Shown piece by piece: positions 1-10,100 of a stretch of 64,000 nucleotides of DNA. The translations under genes and the position numbers were made by a program. The stretch lies in the NCBI RefSeq assembly GCF_016765635.1, contig NZ_JAESVD010000003.1, positions 478,162 through 542,161 of the forward strand. The letters run 5' to 3'. This stretch comes from Shewanella schlegeliana. Lineage in GTDB: Bacteria; Pseudomonadota; Gammaproteobacteria; Enterobacterales; Shewanellaceae. The notes under the pieces are model-generated. The model ran no database searches. It was not told the DNA's origin and worked only from the letters and a program-made list of their open reading frames with translations. Within the stretch, counting starts at the first letter, position 1; each line of letters opens with the position of its first letter.

Positions 1-1094
1 AAACCCGAGTAAACCACAACCATGGCCCATAGCTGCAACCACTGCGGCATGATGCTCTGCCACGAAGCGCCCATCTGATTTAACTCTAACATGGCCATAA
101 TAGCGGGAACCGCGGGCACCACTTGTGATATTGCCACTACCGCTTCAGGAATAAGCGCTGTGGGCCACACAAAGCCTGAGACAAACAGAATAGGCATAGA
201 GACCAATAGCAGTACTTGAGTCGGTAGATCGCGACGAGTAAACAAGCTACTAAAGGCGATGCCTGCGGCACAGGTTGCAAGCAAAAATGGCAGCATCAGC
301 AGCCAAACTTGGCTCAAACTTGCCTGCAAGCTCACGTCATACCAATAGTAGCAATAACCAACGTAGTAACTACTGAGCAGGCTGTAGATCAACATAAAGG
401 CTGCCATACGGCTACAGATTAACTTAAACGGACTCACCTGCCGCCAGTAGCCCTGCTTTTTCCATTGGCTTGCCCCTAAAATTCCAATCCCTATCAATAA
501 AGTCTGATGCAATATCAACAGAAACAGGCCCGGCACTACATAGGGCGTATAACCTAAGCTTGGATTAAACGCGGGGATACTGTTGAGTTTAACCACATCA
601 AGACTCTGATTTACTGCAACGGCATTTTCCCCTTTGCCTAGCAGTCCCATGCGCTGGACATCTTTACTGACATCTAAGCCTGCTGAGACTAAACCTTCAA
701 CGATAGCTGAGTAGATCAGGAAGTAACTCGCATCACCGCCATAGCTTAATGTGACACCTTTGCCTAATAACAAATCTTGCCTAAAATCTGCGGGGATCAC
801 TAATAAGCCATGTGCTCGTCCAGTTTCGATCCAGCGCTTTGCCTCATCGATTGAGCCTACTTCTGTAATAACTTCAATTTTAGGGCTAGCATTCGCATCA
901 CGGATAAGCTTTCGGCTCAATGACGAATGGTCATGATCAATCACCACCACCTGCTGCTTGGTGGGCACCTGATTCAGATAGGGTAACGGATAAAGAATCG
1001 AATAAAACAGTACGCCACCGAAGACGGTAATGACGATGGTTTTGTCCGCCAGCACCGCTTTAATTTCTGACCAAATAAGTTGCAAAAGGCTCAT
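1..1094 (-). CDS. ABC-2 type transporter permease, 3' end cut by the window edge
   Basis: The minus-strand frame opens with an ATG at 1094 and stays open to base 1, giving about 364 codons. The N-terminus has a membrane anchor near residues 20-40, then a soluble periplasmic-type domain, then several hydrophobic segments in the C-terminal half. This is the layout of ABC-2 permeases such as YhhJ/YbhR. The start lies one base beyond the stop of the preceding permease gene, so the two are translationally coupled. Family members are about 370 residues long, so only a few codons should be missing. With its sister gene it probably forms the membrane pore of an exporter whose substrate cannot be read from sequence. 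Confidence 0.85.
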   Translation of the reverse strand, partial: MSLLQLIWSEIKAVLADKTIVITVFGGVLFYSILYPLPYLNQVPTKQQVVVIDHDHSSLSRKLIRDANASPKIEVITEVGSIDEAKRWIETGRAHGLLVIPADFRQDLLLGKGVTLSYGGDASYFLIYSAIVEGLVSAGLDVSKDVQRMGLLGKGENAVAVNQSLDVVKLNSIPAFNPSLGYTPYVVPGLFLLILHQTLLIGIGILGASQWKKQGYWRQVSPFKLICSRMAAFMLIYSLLSSYYVGYCYYWYDVSLQASLSQVWLLMLPFLLATCAAGIAFSSLFTRRDLPTQVLLLVSMPILFVSGFVWPTALIPEAVVAISQVVPAVPAIMAMLELNQMGASWQSIMPQWLQLWAMVVVYSG

Positions 1095-1095
1095 A

Positions 1096-2259
1096 TTACT
1101 GCTCCTTTACCAATGTGCTTAGCTCGCTCTCTTCAGTCACTGGGAAGCCTTTTCTAGCCAAAATAGCGATTGGAATGAGTAACAACAGGAATCCCCAATA
1201 ACAGATCATCTGCGATAAGCTTGCCTGTAGATCTTGGCCATAACTAACCACCGCAATATGGGTTTCAATGTAATGACTGGTAGGCATGATAACTCGCCAC
1301 CACTGGGCAAGGACGGGCATCTCATGAACGGGGAAAGTGACTCCCATAAAAGCAAAAGCGGGAGCAAACATCGCAGTGCAAAAACTAATAACTCTAGCGC
1401 TATCTTTGAGGGCGAAGAAAATGGTCAGCACCATCAGCCAAACCGCCAGTAACATCACCGTTTGGGCTATCAATAACACAGTAATACTGCCAGCGATGGG
1501 AAGCTCTAGAAATAGATAGATAAGTGCCAAGATAAAGCTACCATGCAACAGTACTATCGGGGTGTAAAACAGCACCTTGGCGGCAATCACTTTCCATAAT
1601 CCTAGTTCATACCACTGCTCTGTGGTATTCCAGCGCAGCTCTCGATTGAGACTATTGGCAAATACCATCATGGCCAGCAGCTGCAAAAGTGCAATAAGCA
1701 CTGGCGGCACTAAGAAGCCAACATAGTTGGTATTACGATTAAACAATGCAGTCGTTTGAGTGCTAATAGGGCTTAGGCTAACTGCAACTCGCTCAGGTGC
1801 GACCCCATTAGCAAGCAGTTTCAGCTCCCCGAGCGGTTTGAGGCCATCGGCCATCGTAGCCAATAATTGGCTAGAGAGTAATTTACCCACCAGCAAAAAC
1901 TGGCTGTTATAACGAATATCTATGATGGGGGGGTTGGCTGTCAGTAGATCGCGATTAAGCCCATAAGGGAGTACCAGCAAGGCATAAACCTCCCCCTGCT
2001 TCATCGCTTCGACCGCGCTCGGCAACCCAGTATAACTAATAGGTTTAGTCACTGGGTTAGCTTGCAATTGACGCGCTAATGAGCGACTCACTTGACTGTT
2101 ATCCAAGTCGACCACGGCAACCGGTAGTTGCCTTGGCAAGCCAGCACTAAACAGCAGCCACAAGCCGATGATACTCAGTAGCGGAATATAGCTTATCAAC
2201 GCCAACTGCCATGGATCATCTTGCAGGGCGGTAAACTCTCGTTTGAGCAGCTTTATCAA
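1096..2259 (-). CDS. ABC-2 type transporter permease (YbhS/YhhJ-like)
   Basis: This 387-residue inner membrane protein has one membrane segment near residues 20-42, a periplasmic domain of about 130 residues, and five or six hydrophobic segments from about residue 175 to 370. That is the usual plan of ABC-2 permeases paired with an HlyD-type adaptor. The start codon is TTG, supported by GAGG seven bases upstream and the lack of any earlier in-frame start. It lies 30 bp after the adaptor gene and just before the second permease. Its paralogy to the next gene suggests a heterodimeric pore. The matching ATPase is not visible in the window. Confidence 0.88.
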   Translation of the reverse strand: MIKLLKREFTALQDDPWQLALISYIPLLSIIGLWLLFSAGLPRQLPVAVVDLDNSQVSRSLARQLQANPVTKPISYTGLPSAVEAMKQGEVYALLVLPYGLNRDLLTANPPIIDIRYNSQFLLVGKLLSSQLLATMADGLKPLGELKLLANGVAPERVAVSLSPISTQTTALFNRNTNYVGFLVPPVLIALLQLLAMMVFANSLNRELRWNTTEQWYELGLWKVIAAKVLFYTPIVLLHGSFILALIYLFLELPIAGSITVLLIAQTVMLLAVWLMVLTIFFALKDSARVISFCTAMFAPAFAFMGVTFPVHEMPVLAQWWRVIMPTSHYIETHIAVVSYGQDLQASLSQMICYWGFLLLLIPIAILARKGFPVTEESELSTLVKEQ

Positions 2260-2289
2260 AGCCTTGACCTCTTAGTTGTACGACTCACC

Positions 2290-3261
2290 TTAAAGGGTGA
2301 ATAGCACCGACATGCCGACCCTTAGATCTGCAATCGTCTCATTCGGGCGCAACTCCACTTCGAAGGTACGCATATCGAAGTCATGACCACTCTCTGTGGC
2401 TCGCCAAGTGGCAAAGTCCCCCATCACAGCAATATTGGTTACCTTGAACTCCACTTCCCGCTCTAGCGCTGGAATGGTTAACTTGAGGAGATCACCTTGC
2501 TTAAACTTTTTCAGCAGATCTTCTCGTACCTGGAATACCGCCCAGGCATCACTCATATCAATCAAACTAACGACAGGAAAGCCACTCGGCGCCAACTCAC
2601 CCGCTTGCAGTAACACTTCACTGATCTCACCGGTTTTGGGTGAGCGCATCTGGCTATCAAGCAAGATAGCAGAGACTTCATTTACCGCACCTTCGGCCAT
2701 GCGAGCATTACCCGCGGCAGCAGCTTTGGTTTCAACACGAGCACCTTCATTAGTCATCTGGTACATGGCCAGAGCCGCTTGCTCGGTATACTTAGCCGCT
2801 TGCCACTGAGTAAAGGCTTCATCTCGCTTCTGTCTTGCCAGTACCCCTTCGTTAAACAGCACCTCTAAACGCTCATAAGTCGTGCGATATAACTTGGCTG
2901 CCGCTTGCGCCTTTAGCCACTCCTCTTTTGCTGCAGCAATTTGCTGCTTACGCGCGCCGTTATCTGCCTCTTTTTGCATCGCAACGGCGGCATCACGCCC
3001 GCCCTCTGCTTGCATCAATTTAGCTTTTAATTCTGGGCTATTGATAGCGAAAAGCAGGTCACCTTCAGTAACAAGATCACCACGTCTCACTAGCACCTCT
3101 TCGACTCGCCCCGGTACTTTTGAGGAAACGTTATATTCACGAGCCTCTATCTGCCCCTGCAGTAATTGTGGCTTTGGTGTGTAAGCGAGGATTAAGCCAT
3201 ATACTAGCGCACCAATTAATACGATTAATGCCACTGCGGCCAAGATACGGTTAGTGCGCAT
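2290..3261 (-). CDS. HlyD/YhiI-family membrane fusion protein (efflux adaptor)
   Basis: Periplasmic adaptor linking inner membrane permeases to an outer membrane channel. It has an N-terminal membrane anchor (about residues 5-25), a biotinyl-lipoyl-like segment around VPGRVEEVLVRRGD, a long Ala/Gln/Lys/Glu-rich coiled-coil hairpin (about residues 75-180) and a C-terminal beta-barrel region. I chose the ATG at 3261 because AAGGGG lies six bases upstream. It overlaps the end of the TolC-like gene by 11 bp. A longer in-frame start at 3300 has no clear ribosome binding site. The gene is part of a four-gene export operon. Confidence 0.88.
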   Translation of the reverse strand: MRTNRILAAVALIVLIGALVYGLILAYTPKPQLLQGQIEAREYNVSSKVPGRVEEVLVRRGDLVTEGDLLFAINSPELKAKLMQAEGGRDAAVAMQKEADNGARKQQIAAAKEEWLKAQAAAKLYRTTYERLEVLFNEGVLARQKRDEAFTQWQAAKYTEQAALAMYQMTNEGARVETKAAAAGNARMAEGAVNEVSAILLDSQMRSPKTGEISEVLLQAGELAPSGFPVVSLIDMSDAWAVFQVREDLLKKFKQGDLLKLTIPALEREVEFKVTNIAVMGDFATWRATESGHDFDMRTFEVELRPNETIADLRVGMSVLFTL

Positions 3262-4642
3262 TAGGTTCCCCTTGCTGAATACTTCTACCAATAAATTCAT
3301 CTAGCTGACCGCTTATCGCCATCAGTCTTGCATAGGCTTGTACATAACGATATTGCGCGCCCAATTGCTGGGTCGCTACCGCATTAAGCTTAAGCTCCGC
3401 ATCCACCTTTTCGATTGAGGTCGATAACCCCTGCTTAAAGGCGATATCTCTAAGACGCTTGTTCTCTTCAGCTAGGCTCATGGAGGTATTTAACGACACC
3501 ACCTCCTCTTGTGCCTGTAGCAGCTGGCGATAGCTTTGGTCGAGCAATAAGTTCAAATCCTGTTGAGTCTGCGCTTTAGTGTATCTCGCCTGTAGCAGGG
3601 CGCTCTTAGCGGCTTCAACCTTGCCGCTACGGCCATCTCGACTGAGTAAGGGAACCTTAACGCCTACCCCTAACATCCAGTCTGGCTCGATTTGCGCAAA
3701 CAGGCTGTCATCTTCATAAAGGGTGTAATTACCGTAGAGAAATACTGTCGGCAGATAGCTGCCTTTCTCAACATTAACTAAGCCCTGTGCTTGCGCCTCT
3801 TTGGCCTCTAACAGCTTTAATGCTGGGTGCTGATTAAGGGTCAGTTGCATCAACTGCGGTAAAGAAGGAGCCTTGTTCAACATAAATAGTGGCGAGGTGG
3901 TATCAACTGTTCGTTCATGTAGCATCATAGATAAGGCGATCATTGCCATCTCTGACTGACGCTTGGCACTGCCGTAACTTACGCGGGCATTTTCCAGTGC
4001 AACCTGGGCATTGAGGCGCTCGACTCTAGCGATTTGTCCTTGTTGCTCAAGCTTTTCAGCATGAGAGACATGCACTTTTAGCGAATCAACCAATTCGGCC
4101 TGCGTTCGGGTCAGGGCTTCGGTAACGGCTACGGCGTAATAGCGATCGACTAACTGTAGAAATAGATCGCGAGTCGTCAGTTTTAGTTGCTGCTCTTTTT
4201 CGGCCACTTCGGCCTCATGGATCCCTTGAGCAGCAGTAATCTTACCACCTGTGTAGATAGGCCACATGGCTTGCAGGCTTGAGCGGAAAATATCTTGTTC
4301 GGTAAAAGGAGTGACAAACAGTGAACCCGGAATTCCCGCAAGCGCACCACCGAGAGCAGGAGGTAAGGTCGCAGGATCGAGAGAGGCTAGAGGGTTAAGA
4401 TCCCGCAGATCTAATTCAATCGGCTTTTCTAGACGCGTGTAACTGCCTGTGAGGTTAATCGAGGGAAGATTCATATCTTCACCCGCCTCGCGTTCAGCCT
4501 CGGCTCGCTTCACCTCTTGAGCCCCCGCTTGCAGCTTGTCACTGACCTTAATCAGCTGCTGCCACGCCTCATCAAAGGCTATCGTCTTAGCCTGAGCGGT
4601 TAAAGGTAACAGTAGCAACAGCGCACATAGCGAACGTTTCAT
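3251..4642 (-). CDS. TolC-family outer membrane efflux protein
   Basis: Outer membrane channel of a tripartite exporter. A signal peptide ending in AQA at about residue 18 (numbered from this start) is followed by two long, repeated helical stretches rich in Ala, Gln, Leu and Glu, typical of the OEP/TolC family. Its length of about 463 residues is normal. The ATG at 4642 is preferred because GAGG lies five bases upstream. A GTG at 4648 would sit directly on that ribosome binding site. It is the first gene of an operon with an HlyD-like adaptor and two permeases. An inverted repeat just upstream may be a repressor site. Confidence 0.88.
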   Translation of the reverse strand: MKRSLCALLLLLPLTAQAKTIAFDEAWQQLIKVSDKLQAGAQEVKRAEAEREAGEDMNLPSINLTGSYTRLEKPIELDLRDLNPLASLDPATLPPALGGALAGIPGSLFVTPFTEQDIFRSSLQAMWPIYTGGKITAAQGIHEAEVAEKEQQLKLTTRDLFLQLVDRYYAVAVTEALTRTQAELVDSLKVHVSHAEKLEQQGQIARVERLNAQVALENARVSYGSAKRQSEMAMIALSMMLHERTVDTTSPLFMLNKAPSLPQLMQLTLNQHPALKLLEAKEAQAQGLVNVEKGSYLPTVFLYGNYTLYEDDSLFAQIEPDWMLGVGVKVPLLSRDGRSGKVEAAKSALLQARYTKAQTQQDLNLLLDQSYRQLLQAQEEVVSLNTSMSLAEENKRLRDIAFKQGLSTSIEKVDAELKLNAVATQQLGAQYRYVQAYARLMAISGQLDEFIGRSIQQGEPNAH

Positions 4643-4650
4643 TAACACCT

Positions 4651-4668
4651 CTAGAGTGATTACTCTAA
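4651..4668. promoter_or_regulatory. Inverted repeat, possible repressor operator upstream of the efflux operon
   Basis: The sequence CTAGAGTGATTACTCTAA contains the arms AGAGT and ACTCT around a four-base centre, with near-matching flanks. It sits 9-26 bases upstream of the efflux operon's ATG, so a bound protein would block transcription or early translation. Export operons of this type are often controlled by TetR- or MarR-family repressors. No such regulator is encoded nearby, so the binding protein is unknown. Confidence 0.4.
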
Positions 4669-4761
4669 TTAATTGTTAGATACTATCATTGCTAAATATT
4701 GCTCGCTAGGATTTAGCTATAAAATCTACAACTAAACCCTAGACTTTATGGCACTCTAGCT

Positions 4762-6210
4762 CTATGCGGTGCCACCAACAGTCAATTTATCCAGCTTCAG
4801 CGTAGGCTGGCCGACGCCGACTGGAACGCTTTGACCATCCTTACCACATACGCCCACGCCCTTATCTAGGCCCAAATCATTACCGACCATAGAGATCTGG
4901 CTCATCGACTCAGGACCATTACCAATTAGAGTTGCGCCCTTGATCGCCTGAGTGATCTCACCATTTTCAATCAAGTAGGCTTCAGATGCCGAGAACACAA
5001 ACTTACCCGAAGTAATATCCACCTGACCACCACCAAAGTTAGGTGCATAAACCCCTTTCTTAACCGACTTGATGATCTCGGCAGGATCTGACTCACCCGC
5101 TTCCATATAGGTGTTGGTCATGCGCGGCATAGGTAGGTGAGCATAAGACTCACGGCGACCATTACCCGTTGACTGCTCACCCATCAAGCGTGCGTTGAGC
5201 TTATCTTGCATATAGCCTTTTAAGATGCCGTTCTCGATCAGCACTGTCTTCTGCGTCGGTACACCTTCATCATCGATGCTCAGTGAGCCACGGCGATTAT
5301 CCATAGTGCCATCATCGACTACCGTCACTAACTCTGATGCGACTTTCTGACCAACTTTACCGCTAAAGGCACTGCTACCCTTACGGTTAAAATCACCTTC
5401 TAGGCCATGGCCTACAGCCTCGTGCAGCAGTACGCCCGGCCAACCTGCACCAAGTACGACAGGCATCTCGCCCGCAGGCGCATCGATCGCGTGTAGGTTC
5501 ACTTGAGCTTGGCGCACCGCTTCACGGGCAAAGCCGAAGCAATAAGGTAGTCCATCACTATCATCTTCTAATAACACGCTGTAATCATGACGCCCGCCGC
5601 CGCCTGATGCACCGCGCTCACGCTTACCGTCTTCCTCTAGAATAACGCTACAGTTAAAGCGCACCAAAGGACGAATATCGGCAGCAAGTGTGCCGTCGCT
5701 TGCCGCGACTAAAATCTCTTCATGGACACCAGACAGGCTCACTACCACCTGAATAATGCGGCTATCTAGGCTGCGAATATAGGCATCGGCTTGCTTAAGC
5801 AGCTCAATCTTTTTCACCTCTTCCATTGCGGCAATAGGATCTGAGCTGATGTAAAGTGCCTTGCTCTGCTGCTGTGTCCAAGCATTAACTTGCCCTTCAC
5901 CACCCGCAACGGCAATACCACGTGCAGCGGTGGCCGCCGCCTCTAATGCCGCAGGGGTAATTTCATCGGCATAGGCAAAACCGGTTTTCTCACCAGTAAT
6001 GGCGCGTACGCCCACACCACGCTCGATATGAAAGCTGCCATCTTTAACTATGCCATCTTCCAATACCCAAGACTCATGGCGGCTACCTTGAAAATATAGA
6101 TCTGAGAAGTCAATTTGATGTTCATGGATCCGCTTCAAATAGCTTTGCAGATCATCGATTGCTAGCCTATCTTGTAATAAGCTCTGTCCAACTTGGGTTA
6201 AAAGTGACAT
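4762..6210 (-). CDS. tldD: Metalloprotease TldD
   Basis: TldD is the zinc-metalloprotease subunit that works with PmbA (TldE). In enterobacteria the pair degrades CcdA and matures modified peptides such as microcin B17. The HExxH-type motif is visible as [11 protein letters not shown] around residue 264, in the expected part of a 482-residue protein, close to the 481 residues of E. coli TldD. The glycine-rich C-terminal half contains the expected GVG and GNG segments. It is the last gene of the mre-maf-rng-yhdP run, as in E. coli. pmbA is not in this window. Confidence 0.96.
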   Translation of the reverse strand: MSLLTQVGQSLLQDRLAIDDLQSYLKRIHEHQIDFSDLYFQGSRHESWVLEDGIVKDGSFHIERGVGVRAITGEKTGFAYADEITPAALEAAATAARGIAVAGGEGQVNAWTQQQSKALYISSDPIAAMEEVKKIELLKQADAYIRSLDSRIIQVVVSLSGVHEEILVAASDGTLAADIRPLVRFNCSVILEEDGKRERGASGGGGRHDYSVLLEDDSDGLPYCFGFAREAVRQAQVNLHAIDAPAGEMPVVLGAGWPGVLLHEAVGHGLEGDFNRKGSSAFSGKVGQKVASELVTVVDDGTMDNRRGSLSIDDEGVPTQKTVLIENGILKGYMQDKLNARLMGEQSTGNGRRESYAHLPMPRMTNTYMEAGESDPAEIIKSVKKGVYAPNFGGGQVDITSGKFVFSASEAYLIENGEITQAIKGATLIGNGPESMSQISMVGNDLGLDKGVGVCGKDGQSVPVGVGQPTLKLDKLTVGGTA

Positions 6211-6297
6211 CTATTCTCTCTTAATATTAATTCAATAAAGTACTGCGGCAAGTCGAACACTCTTGGTGAGTATCTCGGTTTACCCTGAATTTCTAGC

Positions 6298-7128
6298 CTA
6301 TTTTAGCCTTGGCGATATAAATCGATTATGGGTCATCACCGGCATTTTAGCGCGGATCGCTTGTAAGCTTTGCAGATCCACTTCGGCTTGTAGCCAACCA
6401 GTCTGTTGCCGCTTCTGCGCAACAACCTCTCCCCACGGACTGACTATCATACTTTGCCCCCAGGTCTCTCGGCTACCCTGATTATGCTGTCCCCACTGAG
6501 CAGCGCCCAAAATAAAGCACTGGGTTTCAATCGCACGTGCCTGTAATAGTACCTGCCAGTGAGCTTCGCCAGTCACTTTAGTGAATGCGGCTGGAACTGC
6601 GATCAACTCAGCGCCCGCCTCTCGCAAAGCTCTAAACAGATCGGGGAAGCGGATGTCATAACAGATGGCCAATCCCAGTTTCCCCATAGGGGTATCAACT
6701 ACGACTATCTGCTTGCCGGGGCAAAAAGCATCGCTCTCTCGATACTGCTTGGTGCCGTCGGTCACCTCGACATCGAATAGATGCAGCTTATCGTACTGGC
6801 CCAATACGCTACCATCTGCATCGAATACATAACAGCGATTATAGACTCGGCCATCTTCGGCCAAAATAGGAATGCTCCCTGCCACCATCACAACCCGATA
6901 GCGTTTGGCTAGCTCAGCCAATGCTTGTTTTAGCGGACTTTGCTCTGCATCGGTGGCATATTGCAGTTGCTGGCTTTCATGGCCACCAAAAAGCAGACAA
7001 CACTCCGGCAGCACCACCAGCTGTGGCTCAGCGGTTTTACGGGGTAACAGGCTAAGCTGCGATTCGATAAACGCTAGGTTGTCCGATACGCTGCGGCTGC
7101 TTTGACATTGCAGTAGGCTGACTTGCAT
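6298..7128 (-). CDS. Carbon-nitrogen hydrolase (nitrilase superfamily, Nit1-like)
   Basis: Cytoplasmic amidase-type enzyme of 276 residues. The catalytic Glu-Lys-Cys triad is visible: E in LPECC near residue 43, K in YDKLHLFD near 115, and C in AICYDIRFPD near 156. The last motif is typical of the Nit1/YbeM branch, whose members deaminate damaged metabolites such as deaminated glutathione. The start MQVSLLQ matches the family N-terminus and is preceded by GGGAGAG. The first 77 bases overlap the 3' end of yhdP in another frame, so the two genes are coupled. The exact substrate is inferred only. Confidence 0.9.
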   Translation of the reverse strand: MQVSLLQCQSSRSVSDNLAFIESQLSLLPRKTAEPQLVVLPECCLLFGGHESQQLQYATDAEQSPLKQALAELAKRYRVVMVAGSIPILAEDGRVYNRCYVFDADGSVLGQYDKLHLFDVEVTDGTKQYRESDAFCPGKQIVVVDTPMGKLGLAICYDIRFPDLFRALREAGAELIAVPAAFTKVTGEAHWQVLLQARAIETQCFILGAAQWGQHNQGSRETWGQSMIVSPWGEVVAQKRQQTGWLQAEVDLQSLQAIRAKMPVMTHNRFISPRLK

Positions 7129-10100
7129 CTAACTCTCCCTCTTTACTCTCATCTAGCAGTGGCTTTGGTGATGACTCCACTTTGACCTCACTAGGCTCAG
7201 TCTGCTTAGCTTGCTCACTTAGCTTCCCCTCTATCAGGATTAGCTTTGCAGGCTCCTTGCTACTATCGACAAAATCAGTATTTGGTGGTGTGACTGCCTT
7301 TAGCTCTACAGCTGGGGCTTGTACGTCTTTGGCAGTTACAGCCTTAGTGCTAACCTTAGTCTTAGTCTTAGGCTCGGTCTTAGTCTCGGCGAGGACATTC
7401 ACAGCTGGGGCTGTTTGCCCCATGACTTGTGGTCCCACCGGCACTTGCAGAGTCTCAGGTTGAGTGACCTTAGGTAGCACAGATTCAGGGATCTCAATCT
7501 CTTTACTCTTACGCTCTAGCTCTTCAAGCTTTGGCTCTGACATGGTGCCAGTAAGCCTAAAGCGGATCTCAGAGATCACCTCAATCACAGGTTCGAGAAC
7601 CTTGGTCAGCGCAAATGCACCTAAACCGAAGGTCCAACCGCCAGTGCTCAGCAGTACAACTGTGGGCACGCTAGAAGCCAACTGCGGCACGAAGCGAATA
7701 TCGTAATTCAAACTCTCGGTGGTTAAATCAGTATAACCGCGTACACGCATATCGCCAGCTACGGCTTTCATCTCGGTATCGGTGGTTTTCACCACACCAT
7801 TATCGAGCTTTAAGGTTCCGTAAAAAGAGTCAAAGTAGAGACCTTTACCGAATACATCGGAAAAGTCCAATGACAGTTTTCTTAATAGCGAATCTAAGCT
7901 AAATAGTGAAAAGATCCGAGCGCCCTTGTCACTGACCTCTGACAGGTGCCCTTTACCTAACTCAAAACTCACATCGCCATTGAGTGTCTCCAATGAGAAT
8001 GCATAGGGCGCGCCAATCCAAGAGATCTCGGCCTTTACCTCAGTGGGTGCATTCTTCAGTCCAGGATCGATACCCAGCTGCTCAGATAGGTAATCAAACT
8101 TATCGGCGTCTAAAGTGAGCTTAAATGAGGTTAAATTCTTGCCATCACTCATGTCCCAAGTACCAGTACCTTTCAACTCTACATTAGGCGTTGTCATAGA
8201 CACTGTCTGGATCTGATATGACTCAGCTTTGGGTGTCCCCTGCAGCACTAAGTGGCCTAAGGAGCGACCATACAGTGAGAAATCATCCACATCAATTGCC
8301 AATGGTGGCAGGTTCGCCATGATGGTGTCTGACTTATAATGGGCATTCTCTTCGTCTCGCATCTCGGGTGCCATATGGAATTTACTCGCCACCACTTTTA
8401 GCCCCTGATCGACCCAGTCGGGATAGAAGTCGATGCGCCCATCAAACTGCTGTGAAGTGACATCGAAGCGCCAAGCATGCTCGGTCGGCGCCGCAGCAAA
8501 ATGCAGTTCCTCTAGCGGCTGCCCCATAAAATCGAGCTTATTAAACTTGGCGTCAATGGATACCAAGGGCGGAAATAGTGATTTTTGCTCTAACTGAGTC
8601 GCATCGGCTGGCAACACCGCGGTATCACTTTGGCTGACAAAGCTTTGAATAACCGGCAGCCAAGGCGAAAACTCAGTGTTATCGAGATCGATCTGCAGGT
8701 GGCCTTGGCTTTTACGTAACTGATCCCCAGGCTTAAATAAGCGCCCTAAGAGCAGATCGAAGTGAGCCAGCGAATTACCAGAGTTGGCATCGAAGCCGCC
8801 CCAAAATTCCAGTTGTTTATCGAGCTTAATCCCTAATGAGGCCTGCTTGTTATCGCCAATAAGCTCAGCGACCAAGTGCTTAGCCTCATCTTGTTTCTTG
8901 CCTAAAGGAGCCGGTAGGTTAAGCTCGGTTCCCATAAGATCGGTTTCCACTCGAGCCTGAACCTGATAACCCAGTGGATCGAAGATCAGCATCAGATCGC
9001 CTTTCCAATCGACTTTGCCTGAATAGTAATCACTGAGAGGGTTATGTAACTCCGCAGGCAGATTAGCGAGCTGCCACTGACCGTTAAGGGTGACATCGAC
9101 GCCGTAGTTTTGATTCATACTTTCGGTATTAAAGCTAAACTGTAGCGGCTGCTGATACATGAGGGCCTTAAGCTTTGTCCCCGTGACTACGTCATTAACA
9201 AACTGCACTTGGCCGGTGAGCTTCTCTAGCTGGATCCCAGGCTCAGTGATATACACAGGCGTATCATTAAAGTTAACCGTGCCTTTAATCACCTCTGATT
9301 CGCCATCATAAAGCGGGATAGATAGATCGATCTGGCCTGTAATATCGCCAGCAATTTGCACCACATCAAGCGTAGCACCGACTGAATCCACCAACGGCGA
9401 CTTTTGGATCACCTCATTGGCAGCTTCCGCTGTGGTGGCGAGATCGGCTTTAACACTCAGCAAGCTCCTTTCACCTAAGGCTGGAATACCGATATAGGCG
9501 CCATCGGCTTTGACATCGAGCAGCTGACCTCGGTTCACCCATAGATCCATGGCATCGTTTTCAAATAGCGCCGATAGGTTTAGCTCATCAACGGCTGGCC
9601 AAGTGTCTTGAAACTCAAACGTAGCATCGGACAGGGTAAAGCCGGCCTGGAAAATACCGTCATGCTGAGCGTAAGGATAATCAGCAAATGCGCCGTTCCA
9701 CACCACAACCGCATCATCTGTTTTGCCAGCTTTTAGCGCTTCGGTAAGATAACTAACCAACGAGCTGCTCATACCTTTTAGTGGAAAGTAACTGTGAATA
9801 TTGGCAACATCCTTGATATCAACATTGGCCAGTAGTGCCATATGTACCGCATCGCTAAACTCTAGGCGCAGAGCCGCATCGATATCTAAATCCAGATTGC
9901 TAAAGTGCACCTCAGGTAACGAGAGGGCTAAGTCAGAAAAGTTAAAGTCACCAGCAAACCCATCGCCTTGCAACTCAATTGGCGCGGCGAAGCCTCCATT
10001 AAAGTCGACTGTGTACTGCTGTGCTGGCAACGCAAAACGCAGGGACTCATCGTCGAGTTTGAGCTTAGCATCAATCGGCTGTACGCCCGGAACTGCGCCA

